A stretch of 64,000 nt of DNA, taken from positions 1,922,001 to 1,986,000 of the forward strand of contig NZ_CP081864.1 of the NCBI RefSeq assembly GCF_019797845.1, written 5' to 3'. The position numbers and the translations under genes were made by a program. This DNA is from Symbiopectobacterium purcellii (GTDB taxonomy: Bacteria > Pseudomonadota > Gammaproteobacteria > Enterobacterales > Enterobacteriaceae). The first letter of the stretch is position 1, and the number at the start of each line of letters is the position of its first letter. The notes beneath the pieces are model-generated. The model saw only the letters and a program-made list of their open reading frames with translations. It searched no databases and had not been told where the DNA came from. Shown here piece after piece: positions 53,453 through 64,000 of this stretch.

Positions 53453-56038
53453 ATGAGAAAGTGTCTGTTTGCCGCAGGGAGCGTGATGCTGCTTGCGTTG
53501 GTAATTTGGTATACCTCACCTCAGTGGCTGACCGCTGCGGCGAGAAGCGTATTGCCTGAAGGTGCCTCCTTTACGTTGAAATCGCGCCCTGTCTGGCACC
53601 AGGGCGTGAATACGGCGGGCGTGCGCATTACGATGGGGGACTGCGTGCTACTGGATGTTGATAACATCCAACTTACGCGCGCGCAGCAGCGCTGGCGCAT
53701 GGACATTGACCGCTTCACACTAGACACCGCCTGCTTGCCCGCGTCCTCCACTGACGCCGCAGACGCCGAGCCAGCGTTACTGGCACAGTGGCAGGCGCGG
53801 CTGTTCGCTGCCGACATCAATATCGGCCGTCTGGCGGTTTTGCCGTGGGACAGCTATGCCGGGCAGGTACATCTGGTGATTGACCGCCAGCAGCAATCCC
53901 TGCGCTACCAAAGTGAGCTGTTATCGCTGACTGCAAAAGTGGAAGATGCACATTTTACGCTGGAGAGTGCGGCGTTCTCTGCACCCGATGTCGCTTCTCG
54001 TCTGGTGCTGCGCGGTGAGGTCGATCTGGCGGAGAGCGTGTCGCATCCGCCGTTGCGTGGCGCGTTGCAAGGGCGGATGGAAAGCAGCAGTATCCCCGAT
54101 CCGCTGACGTTGGCGCTTAACTGGCAGGGAACGCACGGCGTTCTGCGTTTGGAGGCGCAACATGACAGCGCGCCGCTGGTGTCGCTGCCGTGGAAAATGA
54201 GCCCAGATCGTATCGATATTGAAAACGGCGTCTGGCGTTGGCCTTACGCCGCGCAACCCTTGTCCGGTAATGTCTCAATGATGCTGCATGACTGGCGCGA
54301 TGGCTGGCAGCAAACGCGCATTGATGCGCGTCTGAATATGCTCACTCAAGGGCATAATGGCCGGGCAAACGCAGTGTTGGTGCTGGGACCCGGCCGACTG
54401 GGACTGATTGATAGCGCTTTACGCTTCCAACTTACCGGGCAGGCTAATCTGGCCGATATCTCGTTGAGTGCCACCATCCCCGGCGAGATCCGCGGTTCTG
54501 TTATCAATCCTACCCTGGCGCTGCTACCGGGATCGCTACTGCGTGCCTGGGGTCGGCCCTCGGCGCAGACGGTGCTCGAGGAAGCGCGCTGGCCGCTGGC
54601 TGGCCTGCGACTGAATGCCAACGGCGTAAATGGCCGGTTACAGGCAATCGTGCGCGCGCAGGATCGCTACTGGGGGCGCATCGCACTGCACCTCGATGGA
54701 CAGGCGCAAGATTTCTGGCCGGATAATGGCCGCTGGCAGTGGCGATATTGGGGAGAAGGGCGGTTGCCGCCGCTCGGGAGCCAGTGGGATGTTGCCGGGC
54801 AAGGACGCTGGGAAGATTCACTTATCACGGTTGAGCAACTCACCAGCGGGTTGGATCAGTTGCGCTATGGCCGTGTGCTGGCGCACCAACCGCGCTTAAC
54901 CCTGACTGCGCCCTTGCAGTGGCAGCGTAAAGTCGGGGAGACGCATTTTGCTGGTGCATTGCGCCTGACCTCGCAGCGGGTTGATCTGGGTGAAGGCGGA
55001 TACCTTCCTCCTTCACAGCTGCTGTTTAGCGTTGAGGGCCGCAGCCCATCGAACTTTCAATGGCAGGGCGATCTTAAGGCCGAAGCGATCGGTCCGGTAG
55101 CGCTGCGTGGCCGCTGGGACGGTGAGCGTCTGCGCGGTATGGGGTGGTGGGCGGCGCAGCCGTTAACGGTGTTTCAGCCACTGTTATCACCGAAACTGAA
55201 CGTCAACGTCCGTTCGGGGGAATTTTATGCGCAGGTGGCCTTTTCAGCCGCTCGCCAGCAGGGCTTCAGTGCCGGTGGGCACTGGGTGGTGAAAAATGGC
55301 AGCGCCTGGCTACCGGATGGGGAAGTGCGCGGCGTCAATTTTGTTTTACCGTATCGTTTTGCGCAGCACCGGTGGGAATTCGGTGTCAGGCACCCCGTCA
55401 CACTGCATATCGACAAACTGGTCAGCGTCTTCACTATGCAGGATATCCATCTGGCATTGCAGGGGGCTTATCCTTTCGGTGAGGATCACCCTCTGATTTT
55501 ATCCCAGGCAGAGATGGGGGTGCTCGGGGGGAGGGGCAGTCTCTCTGCGCTGCGCTGGCCGCTGCGCGATCCGGTATTGTTTACCGTCGAAGGGGTCGAC
55601 CTGAGTGAGCTGGTGACTGCGCTCAAGATAAAGCAGTTTGCCCTTTCAGGAAAAATGAGCGGCGTGCTGCCGTTGGATTTCACCAACCCGAACAAGATGA
55701 TCACGCGTGGGCAGTTGCGTAACGACAAGTCACTCACGCTGCGTCTTGATCAACAATTGGCTGATGAACTGGCGCAACGTAACATGGCGCAAGGTGCCGT
55801 AGTGAACTGGCTGCGTTATCTGGAAATCAGCCGAGCTTATGCCTCTGTGGACATGACGCCACAAGGTGAAATGGCGCTGCTGGCGCATATCGAAGGCAAG
55901 AACTCGACGCGCAGCATGCAAAAACCGGTCATACTTAACTACCGCCACTGGCAGGATCTGAGCCAGCTTTGGCAAAGCTTGCGCTTTGGCGGCACCGTGC
56001 AGGACACACTAGAGCAACGAGCCAATGAACAAGAATAA
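53453..56038 (+). CDS. ydbH: YdbH, intermembrane phospholipid transport protein (AsmA-like)
   Basis: YdbH is one of the AsmA-like proteins (with TamB and YhdP) that bridge the periplasm and carry phospholipids to the outer membrane. The 861-residue protein has an N-terminal membrane anchor (LFAAGSVMLLALVIWYTSPQ), a long beta-rich body and the conserved C-terminal region FALSGKMSGVLPLDFTNPNK, LRYLEISRAYASVDMTPQGE. E. coli YdbH has 879. It overlaps ynbE by 14 bases; in E. coli it is co-encoded with ynbE and ydbL. Confidence 0.9.
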   Translation: MRKCLFAAGSVMLLALVIWYTSPQWLTAAARSVLPEGASFTLKSRPVWHQGVNTAGVRITMGDCVLLDVDNIQLTRAQQRWRMDIDRFTLDTACLPASSTDAADAEPALLAQWQARLFAADINIGRLAVLPWDSYAGQVHLVIDRQQQSLRYQSELLSLTAKVEDAHFTLESAAFSAPDVASRLVLRGEVDLAESVSHPPLRGALQGRMESSSIPDPLTLALNWQGTHGVLRLEAQHDSAPLVSLPWKMSPDRIDIENGVWRWPYAAQPLSGNVSMMLHDWRDGWQQTRIDARLNMLTQGHNGRANAVLVLGPGRLGLIDSALRFQLTGQANLADISLSATIPGEIRGSVINPTLALLPGSLLRAWGRPSAQTVLEEARWPLAGLRLNANGVNGRLQAIVRAQDRYWGRIALHLDGQAQDFWPDNGRWQWRYWGEGRLPPLGSQWDVAGQGRWEDSLITVEQLTSGLDQLRYGRVLAHQPRLTLTAPLQWQRKVGETHFAGALRLTSQRVDLGEGGYLPPSQLLFSVEGRSPSNFQWQGDLKAEAIGPVALRGRWDGERLRGMGWWAAQPLTVFQPLLSPKLNVNVRSGEFYAQVAFSAARQQGFSAGGHWVVKNGSAWLPDGEVRGVNFVLPYRFAQHRWEFGVRHPVTLHIDKLVSVFTMQDIHLALQGAYPFGEDHPLILSQAEMGVLGGRGSLSALRWPLRDPVLFTVEGVDLSELVTALKIKQFALSGKMSGVLPLDFTNPNKMITRGQLRNDKSLTLRLDQQLADELAQRNMAQGAVVNWLRYLEISRAYASVDMTPQGEMALLAHIEGKNSTRSMQKPVILNYRHWQDLSQLWQSLRFGGTVQDTLEQRANEQE

Positions 56039-56375
56039 CGTCAGAAAGTTAGGCTGTGAGCACCCGCGGCGTCGTTCCGCCAGCGCCCTTTACGTAGCGG
56101 CAAGCCTACTGACAGTGCTGCTGGCAGGCTGTGTGCCGCGCATAGAGGTGGCCGCGCCTACCACGCCGATCACTATCAACATGAACGTCAGGGTGGAGCA
56201 CGATATCACCATTCGTGCCGATAAGGACGCGGCGCGGCTGCTGGAATCCGGTAATAACACGGCGGCTGACGCGGTGAGTGAGAGCGAAAGTCGGGTGGAA
56301 ACCACAACCCGAGAGCAGACGCGTGCGCAGACGGTTGTCACTACGCCTGCGGCAACAGCGGTGCAGGGGCACTGA
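56025..56375 (+). CDS. ynbE: YnbE lipoprotein with unusual extensions
   Basis: YnbE is an outer-membrane lipoprotein that partners YdbH in phospholipid transport. The core, lipobox LLAGC then VPRIEVAAPTTPITINMNVR and VEHDITIRADKDAARLLES, matches E. coli YnbE (61 residues). This protein is 116 residues, with about 20 extra basic residues before the signal helix and a 40-residue Thr/Glu/Ala-rich tail (SESESRVETTTREQTRAQTV). The start at 56025 lies inside the end of ydbH; a later start at the signal helix is possible but no ATG is there. No ydbL follows. Confidence 0.85.
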   Translation: MNKNNVRKLGCEHPRRRSASALYVAASLLTVLLAGCVPRIEVAAPTTPITINMNVRVEHDITIRADKDAARLLESGNNTAADAVSESESRVETTTREQTRAQTVVTTPAATAVQGH

Positions 56376-56379
56376 AAGC

Positions 56380-56405
56380 AAAAAAAAGCGCGTCGAAAGA
56401 CGCGC
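56380..56405 (-). terminator. Terminator of azoR (and ynbE)
   Basis: On the minus strand GCGCGTC-TTTC-GACGCGC is followed by seven or more T. It lies 95 bases beyond the azoR stop and just past the convergent ynbE stop. Confidence 0.75.
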
Positions 56406-56499
56406 AGTGGCTAACCAAACACACAATATTGAGACAGGGTAGTAATGATGAATCTGGGTCCTGATGGCGTATACGCCACCAGGGAGCGGTTCGCAGGGG

Positions 56500-57141
<642 letters not shown>

Positions 57142-57213
57142 TTATCATTGCCCCGGATGACTAGCATCTTATGCAGTGTACCAACAGGTTGAAAGTGCAA
57201 TATTTCGAGGGCA

Positions 57214-57284
57214 TTGTTCGATTTTATTGAACAAGAGAAAAAAGGCGTGGTGATAACAGCCGCGCTGGCATGTGATAACATGCC
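57214..57284. promoter_or_regulatory. Two inverted repeats in the azoR-hrpA divergent region
   Basis: TTGTTC-N9-GAACAA at 57214-57234, and a perfect GGCATGT-GATA-ACATGCC at 57267-57284. Either could be an operator or, for the second, an RNA hairpin in the hrpA leader. No regulator is assigned. Confidence 0.4.
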
Positions 57285-57358
57285 CGCCGAAAGATAAAAC
57301 GCAGGCGCAGAGGCAGCCTGCGTAGCGCTTGCGCGATATACGTTTGAGGAACAGGATT

Positions 57359-60300
57359 GTGACATCACCCCTAACAGCATTGTCATCTCAGTTGGATGAG
57401 CTCATGTTGCGCGACAGGTTGCGCCTGCAACGCCGTTTACAGGGGGCGGCGAAAGTGCGTAACCCACAGGCGCAAGCCGCTATTGCGCAGGAACTCGGTG
57501 TAGAGATCGCGGCAGCGCAAACGCGCGTTGCGCTGCGTCGGGCCAGTTGTCCGGCCATCAATTATCCGCCCGCGCTGCCGGTAAGTCAGAAGCGTGACGA
57601 GATTTTGTGCGCGGTGCGCGATCACCAGGTGGTGATCGTTGCCGGTGAAACCGGCTCGGGCAAAACCACCCAGTTGCCGAAGATCTGTCTGGAACTGGGG
57701 CGCGGTGTCAGAGGCATGATTGGTCATACCCAACCGCGTCGTCTGGCTGCGCGTGCCGTGGCCGATCGCATCGCGGCCGAATTGGACACGCCGTTAGGCG
57801 GCTGTGTCGGCTATAAAGTGCGCTTTAACGATCAGGTGGGGGAAACTTCACTGGTCAAGCTGATGACCGACGGCATCTTGCTAGCGGAGATTCAGCAAGA
57901 TCGGTTATTGATGCAGTATGACACCATCATTATCGATGAGGCACATGAACGCAGCCTGAATATCGATTTCATACTGGGCTACCTGCGCCAATTGTTGCCA
58001 AAACGCCCCGATCTCAAGTTGATTATCACTTCGGCAACCATCGATCCTGAGCGCTTTTCGCGTCATTTTGGCAATGCACCGATTGTGGAAGTGTCAGGAC
58101 GTACCTATCCGGTGGAAGTGCGTTATCGCCCGGTGGTTGAAGAGGCGGATGACAGCGATCGCGATCAGCTACAGGCGATTTTCGATGCTGTCGATGAGCT
58201 GAGCCGCGAAGGGCCGGGGGATATTCTGGTGTTTATGAGCGGCGAGCGAGAGATTCGTGATACCGCAGATGCGCTCAACAAGCTGGACTTGCCGCACACT
58301 GAGGTGGTGCCGCTTTATGCGCGCTTATCCAATCAGGAACAAAACCGTGTTTTCCAATCTCACGCTGGGCGGCGCATTGTGCTGGCCACCAACGTGGCAG
58401 AAACTTCACTCACGGTGCCGGGTATTCGTTATGTGATTGATCCCGGCACGGCGCGTATCAGTCGCTACAGCTACCGTACCAAGGTGCAGCGCTTGCCGAT
58501 CGAGGCTATTTCTCAGGCGTCAGCCAATCAGCGTAAAGGTCGTTGTGGTCGCGTGGCCGCCGGGGTTTGTATTCGGCTCTATTCGGAACCCGATTTTTTG
58601 TCGCGTCCTGAATTTACCGACCCGGAAATTTTGCGCACCAATCTGGCCTCGGTCATTTTGCAAATGACATCACTCGGGCTGGGCTATATTGCTGCGTTTC
58701 CATTTGTCGAAGCGCCGGACAACCGTAACATTCAGGACGGTGTGCGTCTGCTGGAAGAGCTGGGGGCGATCGCTACCGCTGAGAACGGTCACTATCGGTT
58801 GACGCCATCGGGGCAGCAGTTGGCGCAATTGCCCATCGATCCGCGTCTGGCGCGTATGGTGCTGGAAGCCAGTAAAACCCGCTGCGTGCGTGAAGTGATG
58901 GTGATAACCGCGGCACTGTCAATTCAGGACCCGCGTGAACGTCCACTGGACAAAAAGCAGGCGTCCGATGAAAAACACCGGCGCTTTGTCGATAAATCCT
59001 CCGATTTCCTCACGCTGGTCAACCTGTGGAACTATCTGCGTGAGCAGCAACAGGCGCTCTCTTCCAGCCAGTTTCGCAAACAGTGCCGCAGTGACTTCTT
59101 GAGCTACCTGCGCGTGCGTGAGTGGCAAGATATTTACACCCAACTGCGCCAGGTGGTGAAAACCCTGGGTATACCGGTTAACAGCGAACCGGCAGACTAT
59201 CTCAGCGTACACTGTGCGCTGTTGACCGGCATGCTTTCCCATATCGGTCAGAAAGATGTCGAAAAGCAGGAGTTTACTGGCGCGCGTAATGCACGCTTTG
59301 CGCTGTTCCCCGGATCTGCGTTGTTTAAGAAGCCGCCTAAATGGGTAATGGTAGCGGAATTGGTGGAAACCAGTCGCTTGTGGGGACGCATGGCGGCCCG
59401 CCTGGAACCGGAGTGGATTGAGCCGGTAGCACAACACCTGATTAAGCGCAGTTACAGCGAACCGCACTGGGAAAAAGCGCAGGGCGTGGTGATGGCGCAG
59501 GAGAAAGTCACGCTGTTCGGCTTACCGATTGTGGCGGCGCGTAAGGTCAACTACAGCCAGATTGATCCGGTGCTGGCGCGTGAACTGTTTATCCGCCATG
59601 CGTTGGTGGACGGGGATTGGCAAACGCGTCACGCTTTCTTTCGCTCCAACCTCAAACTGCTGGCGGAAGTGGAAGATCTTGAGCACAAATCGCGACGTCG
59701 CGATATTCTGGTCGATGACGACACGCTGTTTGCGTTTTACGATCAGCGCATCCCGCATGAGATTATCTCTGCCCGCCATTTTGATAACTGGTGGAAAGCC
59801 GCCAGCCGCGAAGATGCTGATCTGCTCAACTTCGAAAAGAGCATGTTGATCAAAGATGGCGCGGAGAAGGTCAGTGCGTTGGATTACCCCAATTTCTGGC
59901 ATCAGGGGCGCTCAAACTGCGTTTATCCTACCAGTTTGAGCCCGGTGCCGATGCGGATGGGGTCACGGTACATATTCCGCTGCCTATTCTCAATCAGGTG
60001 CATGAAGACGGGTTTGAATGGCAAATTCCCGGCCTGCGTGAAGACCTGATCATTGCCTTGATCAAATCGTTGCCTAAACCGTTGCGACGCAATTTTGTGC
60101 CAGCACCGAACTACGCACAAGCCTTTCTCGGACGTGCCACGCCGTTAGCACGGGGGCTGCTGGAATCGCTGGAACGTGAACTGCGTTTGATGACCGGTGT
60201 GACTGTGCCGCGTGAAGAGTGGCAATGGGAACAGGGGCCCGATCATCTGAAAATGACGTTTCGCGTGATCGATGAGAAAAATCACACATTGCGTGAAGGC

Positions 60301-61245
60301 AGAGATGTGGCGGCATTGAAAACCCAGCTTAAAGAGAAAGTGCAGCAGACCTTATCTGCCGTTGCCGATGATGGGCTGGAGCAGCAGGGACTGCATATTT
60401 GGAGCTTTGGCACCCTGCCGGAACGCTATGAACAGAAGCGCGGCGTTTATTCGGTGAAGGCTTACCCGGCATTGGTGGATGAGAAAGAGAGCGTCGCAAT
60501 CCGGGTATTTGATACGCCGGAACAGCAGCAGCACGCGATGCGCCACGGTCTGCGTCGCTTGTTATTGCTCAATATCCCATCCCCTATCAAATACCTGCAT
60601 GAAAAGCTGCCGAATAAAGCCAAACTGGGGCTTTATTTCAACCCCTATGGCAAAGTGCTGGATCTGATCGATGATTGTATTGCCTGTGGCGTTGATAAAT
60701 TGGTGGCACAAGCGGGGGGCATGGTGTGGGAGGAGGCCGCGTTCCAGCAGTTGCATGAAAAGGTGCGCGCGGATCTCAATGACACCGTTGTCGATATCGC
60801 CAGGCAGGTGGAGCAGATCCTAACCATGGTTTTCGCCATCAATAAACGTCTCAAAGGCCGGGTCGATATGGCGATGGCGTTGGCGTTAAGCGATATCAAA
60901 GCACAATTGAGTGGCTTGGTGTATCGCGATTTTGTCACGGATGTCGGCTGGCAGCGCTTACCCGATGTGTTGCGCTATTTGCAGGCGATTGAGCGTCGGT
61001 TGGAAAAATTGGCCCAGGATGTTCACCGCGACAGGGCGCAAATGCTGAAGGTGGAGCAGGTGCAGCAAGCCTGGCAGCAGTGGTGGCACAAAGTGCCTGA
61101 AGCGCAGCGCGATGATGACACTGTGAAAAATATCCGCTGGATGATTGAAGAGCTACGCGTCAGCTATTTTGCCCAGCAGTTGGGCACACCGTATCCCATT
61201 TCGGATAAACGGGTGCTGCAAGCCATGGAACAGATTGTGTTGTAA
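57359..61245 (+). pseudogene. hrpA: HrpA, DEAH-box RNA helicase, one-base frameshift
   Basis: HrpA is an ATP-dependent RNA helicase that resolves stalled collided ribosomes and processes daa fimbrial mRNA. From GTG 57359 the first frame has GETGSGKTTQLPKICLELG, DEAHERSLNIDFILGYLRQL, ITSATIDPERFSRHF, VLATNVAETSLTVPGIRYVI and QRKGRCGRVAAGVC, down to LDYPNFWHQG. Then a frame change occurs at GGGG 59905-59908, where one more G would restore ALKLRLSYQFEPG. The second frame continues to 61245 and ends ISDKRVLQAMEQIVL. Repaired, it is about 1295 residues (E. coli 1300). Both parts are well conserved, so the damage is recent or a sequencing error. Confidence 0.9.
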
Positions 61246-61275
61246 AAGGCAGCGAAACGTGCAGTACAAAGGCAG

Positions 61276-61311
61276 GTGGGCGGAACAGGAAACAGTACGC
61301 CCGCTTTTTTT
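61276..61311 (+). terminator. hrpA terminator
   Basis: GTGGGCG and CGCCCGC form a 7-bp stem with a 15-base loop, followed by seven T, 31 bases past the hrpA stop. Confidence 0.7.
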
Positions 61312-61416
61312 GTCCGCTGTTTGAGGACAAAGGGGATTATGTGAGTGATACGCAGTGGCAAGCACGGCGGGTGTTGGGGGATAGATACGCGTCGTAGGTG
61401 CTAAAACGACGGCGGA

Positions 61417-63198
61417 TTACGATTTTATGCTGGTATCATGTAACGCTAACCACTGTGCAAAATTGTCGGCCACCAACGGGCGAGAGAAGTAATAGCCCTG
61501 GCCTTGATCGCAATTGTACTGCCCTAAGTAGTTGAGTGTTTCCTCATCTTCAATCCCCTCTGCCAGCACCAGATAATTCAGCTTATGCAGCATCTCAATG
61601 GTGTGTTGCACGATAATGCGGCTGCTCTTATCGGTCTTCATATCTTTGATCAGGGACTTATCGAGCTTGATCACGTGGGCTGGGGTATTTTTCAGATAGT
61701 TAAGGTTGCTGTAACCGGTTCCAAAGTCATCCAGGGAGATCATAAAGCCCTGGTCTTTCAGTTTTTTAATGGTGGAGAGCGCGGCGGAGTTTTCGACTAT
61801 TTTTTGCGTTTCAAGGCATTCAAATTCAATATCGTGGATGCTGAGTTCATTGGTTCGTAGGATGCGTTGTAAGCGTTCAATCAAATCTTCTTCGGCGAAA
61901 TTAGTGACAGTGACGTTAACCGAGACGGAAATATTGATGCCAGATTGTCGCCATTTTCTGACTTGCCGCGCCGCCTGCTGAATAACCCACTCCGTTAACG
62001 GACGCATCAGGGTGGTATCTTCGGCCAGTGGAATAAATTGGTCCGGGTAGATTTCACCGAATTCGGGGTGTCGCCAGCGAATTAACGCTTCAGCACCAAT
62101 CACGCGGCGCGTTTTGATATGCAATTTAGGTTGGTACACCAGATACAGCCCCGGATGGTCGTGCTGCAAGGTATCCGATAAATCATTAAGCAGCGTAAAA
62201 GCGCGTTTTTGGTACTCGTCACTCTCCTTGTGATAGGCCATCAACCGCGTATTTTTCTTGAGCGCATCGTGCAGCGCACTCAACGCCTCACGCAGAATGC
62301 GTTGTGGGTCATCAATTGGGATCTGAAATTCGGTATAGCCGATAAAAATTTCCAGTTTCAACGGGATATGGCTGGTGATGCTCTGCTGAATTCGGTCAGC
62401 ACACGACATCAACGTACTCAGTACCTGCTCTTGTTGTTCTTTTTTGACCAGCAGTGCAAAACGCCCCGCAGAAATGCTGTAGATGCTGGCTTGTCGGCTG
62501 ATGTTCAGCCGCAGGAACAGGCCGATATCTTTGAGTACGCTTTCTACGGTTGGCATCCCGAGAGAGCGCGCCATTTCATAGATATAGGTGAGATCGATGC
62601 TGTCGAGCAGGATGAGCACGAAATCTTCGAAAATGTCCGTGGACTGGCTGATATCTTCAATAAGTCGCTGGCGATTGGGCAACAGGGTCACGGCATCGAT
62701 CAGACCAATGGCGTTGCGGTATTCGATCAGCGCCATGGTAATGGACGCCAGCGTTTTTAAATCACGGCGCTGCATTTTTGAAAACGAACGCGCAACATAA
62801 TCCACAACGCTCAGGGTGCCGATGGCATAACCGGCTTTAGTAATCAGCGGGATACCGGCATAAAACCGAATATGAGGTTCACCGCTGACATAGGGGCTGT
62901 TCTTAAAACGCTCATCCTGTGACGCATCATTGCAGACCAGCAATTCGTTGGTTTGCATGGTGTACTGATCGAGTGCGCCGACTTTGCGCATTTCGTTGAG
63001 CACAAAGTTATGTTTGGCTTTGATATGCAATGAATGGGTATCACTGACGGTGATCAGCGCGCTAGGCATATTCAATATCTTGCTGGTCAACGAAGTGATT
63101 TGGCTAAGCACATTATCTTGAGAGGTATCCAGGTGAAACAATAGCCTATCGAGCGCATGCATCCGCTGCTCCTCATCATGATTCAACTGTCTTAGCAT
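61417..63198 (-). CDS. GAF-GGDEF-EAL cyclic-di-GMP phosphodiesterase
   Basis: A 593-residue soluble protein. A GAF-like sensor covers about residues 20-160 (GEPHIRFYAGIPLITKAGYA). It is followed by a degenerate GGDEF domain in which the active-site motif reads SAGRF, so it should not make c-di-GMP. The EAL domain looks complete: GAEALIRWRHPEFG, SVNVTVTNF, FECLETQ, ISLDDFGTGYSNLNYLKNTP, IKLDKSLI, AEGIED and QGYYFSRP. It should therefore hydrolyse c-di-GMP. ATG at 63198 has GGAG six bases upstream; the ATG four codons earlier has none. The signal sensed by the GAF domain is unknown. Confidence 0.88.
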   Translation of the reverse strand: MLRQLNHDEEQRMHALDRLLFHLDTSQDNVLSQITSLTSKILNMPSALITVSDTHSLHIKAKHNFVLNEMRKVGALDQYTMQTNELLVCNDASQDERFKNSPYVSGEPHIRFYAGIPLITKAGYAIGTLSVVDYVARSFSKMQRRDLKTLASITMALIEYRNAIGLIDAVTLLPNRQRLIEDISQSTDIFEDFVLILLDSIDLTYIYEMARSLGMPTVESVLKDIGLFLRLNISRQASIYSISAGRFALLVKKEQQEQVLSTLMSCADRIQQSITSHIPLKLEIFIGYTEFQIPIDDPQRILREALSALHDALKKNTRLMAYHKESDEYQKRAFTLLNDLSDTLQHDHPGLYLVYQPKLHIKTRRVIGAEALIRWRHPEFGEIYPDQFIPLAEDTTLMRPLTEWVIQQAARQVRKWRQSGINISVSVNVTVTNFAEEDLIERLQRILRTNELSIHDIEFECLETQKIVENSAALSTIKKLKDQGFMISLDDFGTGYSNLNYLKNTPAHVIKLDKSLIKDMKTDKSSRIIVQHTIEMLHKLNYLVLAEGIEDEETLNYLGQYNCDQGQGYYFSRPLVADNFAQWLALHDTSIKS

Positions 63199-63437
63199 TG
63201 ATGACTCCATTTATGCGCTATAAGAACACCTCATCTTAGCCTATTCAATAGGGGACAAACCTGTCATTAGGCACCGCTATTCATGATATTTCACAGGATA
63301 AAAAACCGGAGAAGTACCGCGTTTGCATTATCTGATGAAAACGAGAAGGGCGTAGTTAAGCGATTTTACATGAAACCGATCGCCTGGCTAGCGCTTGTAT
63401 GCGCGGCGTTTCGCTTTACGCCGCGTTTGGCGATAAA

Positions 63438-64000
63438 TTATTCTGAATCAGCAGCGTTTTTCATCGCATGGCGTGCCAGCGCCTTCAATTGTCGCTGAAT
63501 GGCGGTGATCGCAACGGCATGGTTGTCAGCGCGCTCGCGTTCGCTGGCATCTGGCGCGGAGCTTTGGATACCAATCAACTGCCAGCCTTGCAGTGTTTTC
63601 AGCATCAGAGGAGAACCGCTGTCACCCGGTAAGGTGTCGCACTGGTGAGATAAAATCGCGGAGGCCGCCCAACCGGTAATCACACAATCCTGATGGCGAT
63701 AGAGCGCTTCCTGGTGGTCTTCGGGATAGCCTGCTTGCGTAACCTTTGCTTGCTGTTGCGCTAGTGCGGCATTCAGTTCTGACTGTGTGCCATTCCAAGT
63801 GGTTAACGGTGTGATACCCGAAGGGGGATCGCGCAACCAAATCAAGGCATAATCCAGCGGTGCGGCGGCAGGAGAAACAATCCACCCTTCGCCGTCGGGC
63901 TGCAATTTTTTGCGTAGCGCGCTATTGGTCACGGCCTCGATGGCGTGCGTTTCATACTTCCATTCGCCATTGACCGCAATAAAACGCAACGCAACCGGTT
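63438..64000 (-). CDS. ydgD: YdgD, trypsin-like periplasmic serine protease (N-terminus outside window)
   Basis: The frame is open to the right window edge, so the N-terminal part with the catalytic His is missing. The visible 187 or so residues include [19 protein letters not shown] (the catalytic Asp region), [19 protein letters not shown], and [19 protein letters not shown] with the catalytic Ser. These match E. coli YdgD (273 residues), a putative secreted protease of unknown substrate. A TTG at 63989 could be read as a start but would cut the domain. It ends 240 bases from the start region of the EAL gene; that gap holds no gene. Confidence 0.9.
   Translation of the reverse strand, partial: PVALRFIAVNGEWKYETHAIEAVTNSALRKKLQPDGEGWIVSPAAAPLDYALIWLRDPPSGITPLTTWNGTQSELNAALAQQQAKVTQAGYPEDHQEALYRHQDCVITGWAASAILSHQCDTLPGDSGSPLMLKTLQGWQLIGIQSSAPDASERERADNHAVAITAIQRQLKALARHAMKNAADSE

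Noticed and set aside
59898..59915. Programmed frameshift in hrpA
   Set aside because: The site is CAGGGGCGC with no slippery heptamer or evident downstream stimulator, and hrpA is a single frame in other enterobacteria; a simple one-base loss fits better.

Overview
The window is a piece of an Enterobacterales chromosome, most likely from the Pectobacteriaceae (Dickeya, Pectobacterium, Brenneria or a relative). Gene content and order largely follow the E. coli segments around slyB-anmK-pdxH-tyrS, acnA-pyrF-osmB, rnb, fabI-sap-psp-tyrR, zntB-ttcA and ldhA-hrpA. An intergenic palindromic repeat of the kind common in Dickeya, Pectobacterium, Serratia and Yersinia lies near the left end. The lineage call is an inference from memory of proteins and synteny; no search was run.

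Layout. 1-6 kb: slyB (partial), anmK, mliC, pdxH, tyrS, pdxY and gstA, covering cell-wall recycling, a lysozyme inhibitor, vitamin B6 salvage and tyrosyl-tRNA synthesis. 6-14.4 kb: acnA, ribA, pgpB, a broken gene, lapA-lapB, pyrF-yciH and osmB. 14.4-25.3 kb is an accessory block: a lone araD-type epimerase, a MocR regulator with its YczE membrane partner, a CstA-type transporter with an internal deletion, rnb, a YdeP-type molybdoenzyme and a divergent LysR regulator that appears to start at ATC. 25.3-42.9 kb: fabI, the sap transporter operon, the sRNA RyhB, pspF/pspABC-ycjXF, tyrR, tpx and mpaA. 43-53 kb: mppA (broken), uspF, zntB, the sRNA FnrS, ttcA (stop at codon 3), an AT-rich island with an unknown membrane protein, an AzuC-like small protein, ydbJ, ldhA and an Aer-like chemoreceptor. 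53-64 kb: ydbH-ynbE, azoR, hrpA (frameshifted), a GAF-GGDEF-EAL protein and ydgD (partial).

The most unusual region is the sap operon. It is split between sapB and sapC by about 2.67 kb of AT-rich DNA. The insert is bounded by a 14-bp direct repeat (13 of 14 identical) that is the sapB-stop/sapC-start overlap itself. It carries a scrap of a P4-type integrase, an intact periplasmic choloylglycine-hydrolase-family gene with a Fur-box-like site, and pieces of other dead genes. This looks like site-specific integration into a gene overlap that left both transporter genes readable.

Three regulatory RNAs are recognisable: RyhB (Fur), FnrS (FNR) and a probable AzuCR (CRP). Several conserved genes are damaged: mppA by a deletion between 8-bp repeats, hrpA by one base in a G run, ttcA by a nonsense codon, and cstA by loss of about 110 codons. 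ydbL is missing from its operon. Together these suggest a genome undergoing some gene decay, although the single-base hrpA event could be a sequencing error.
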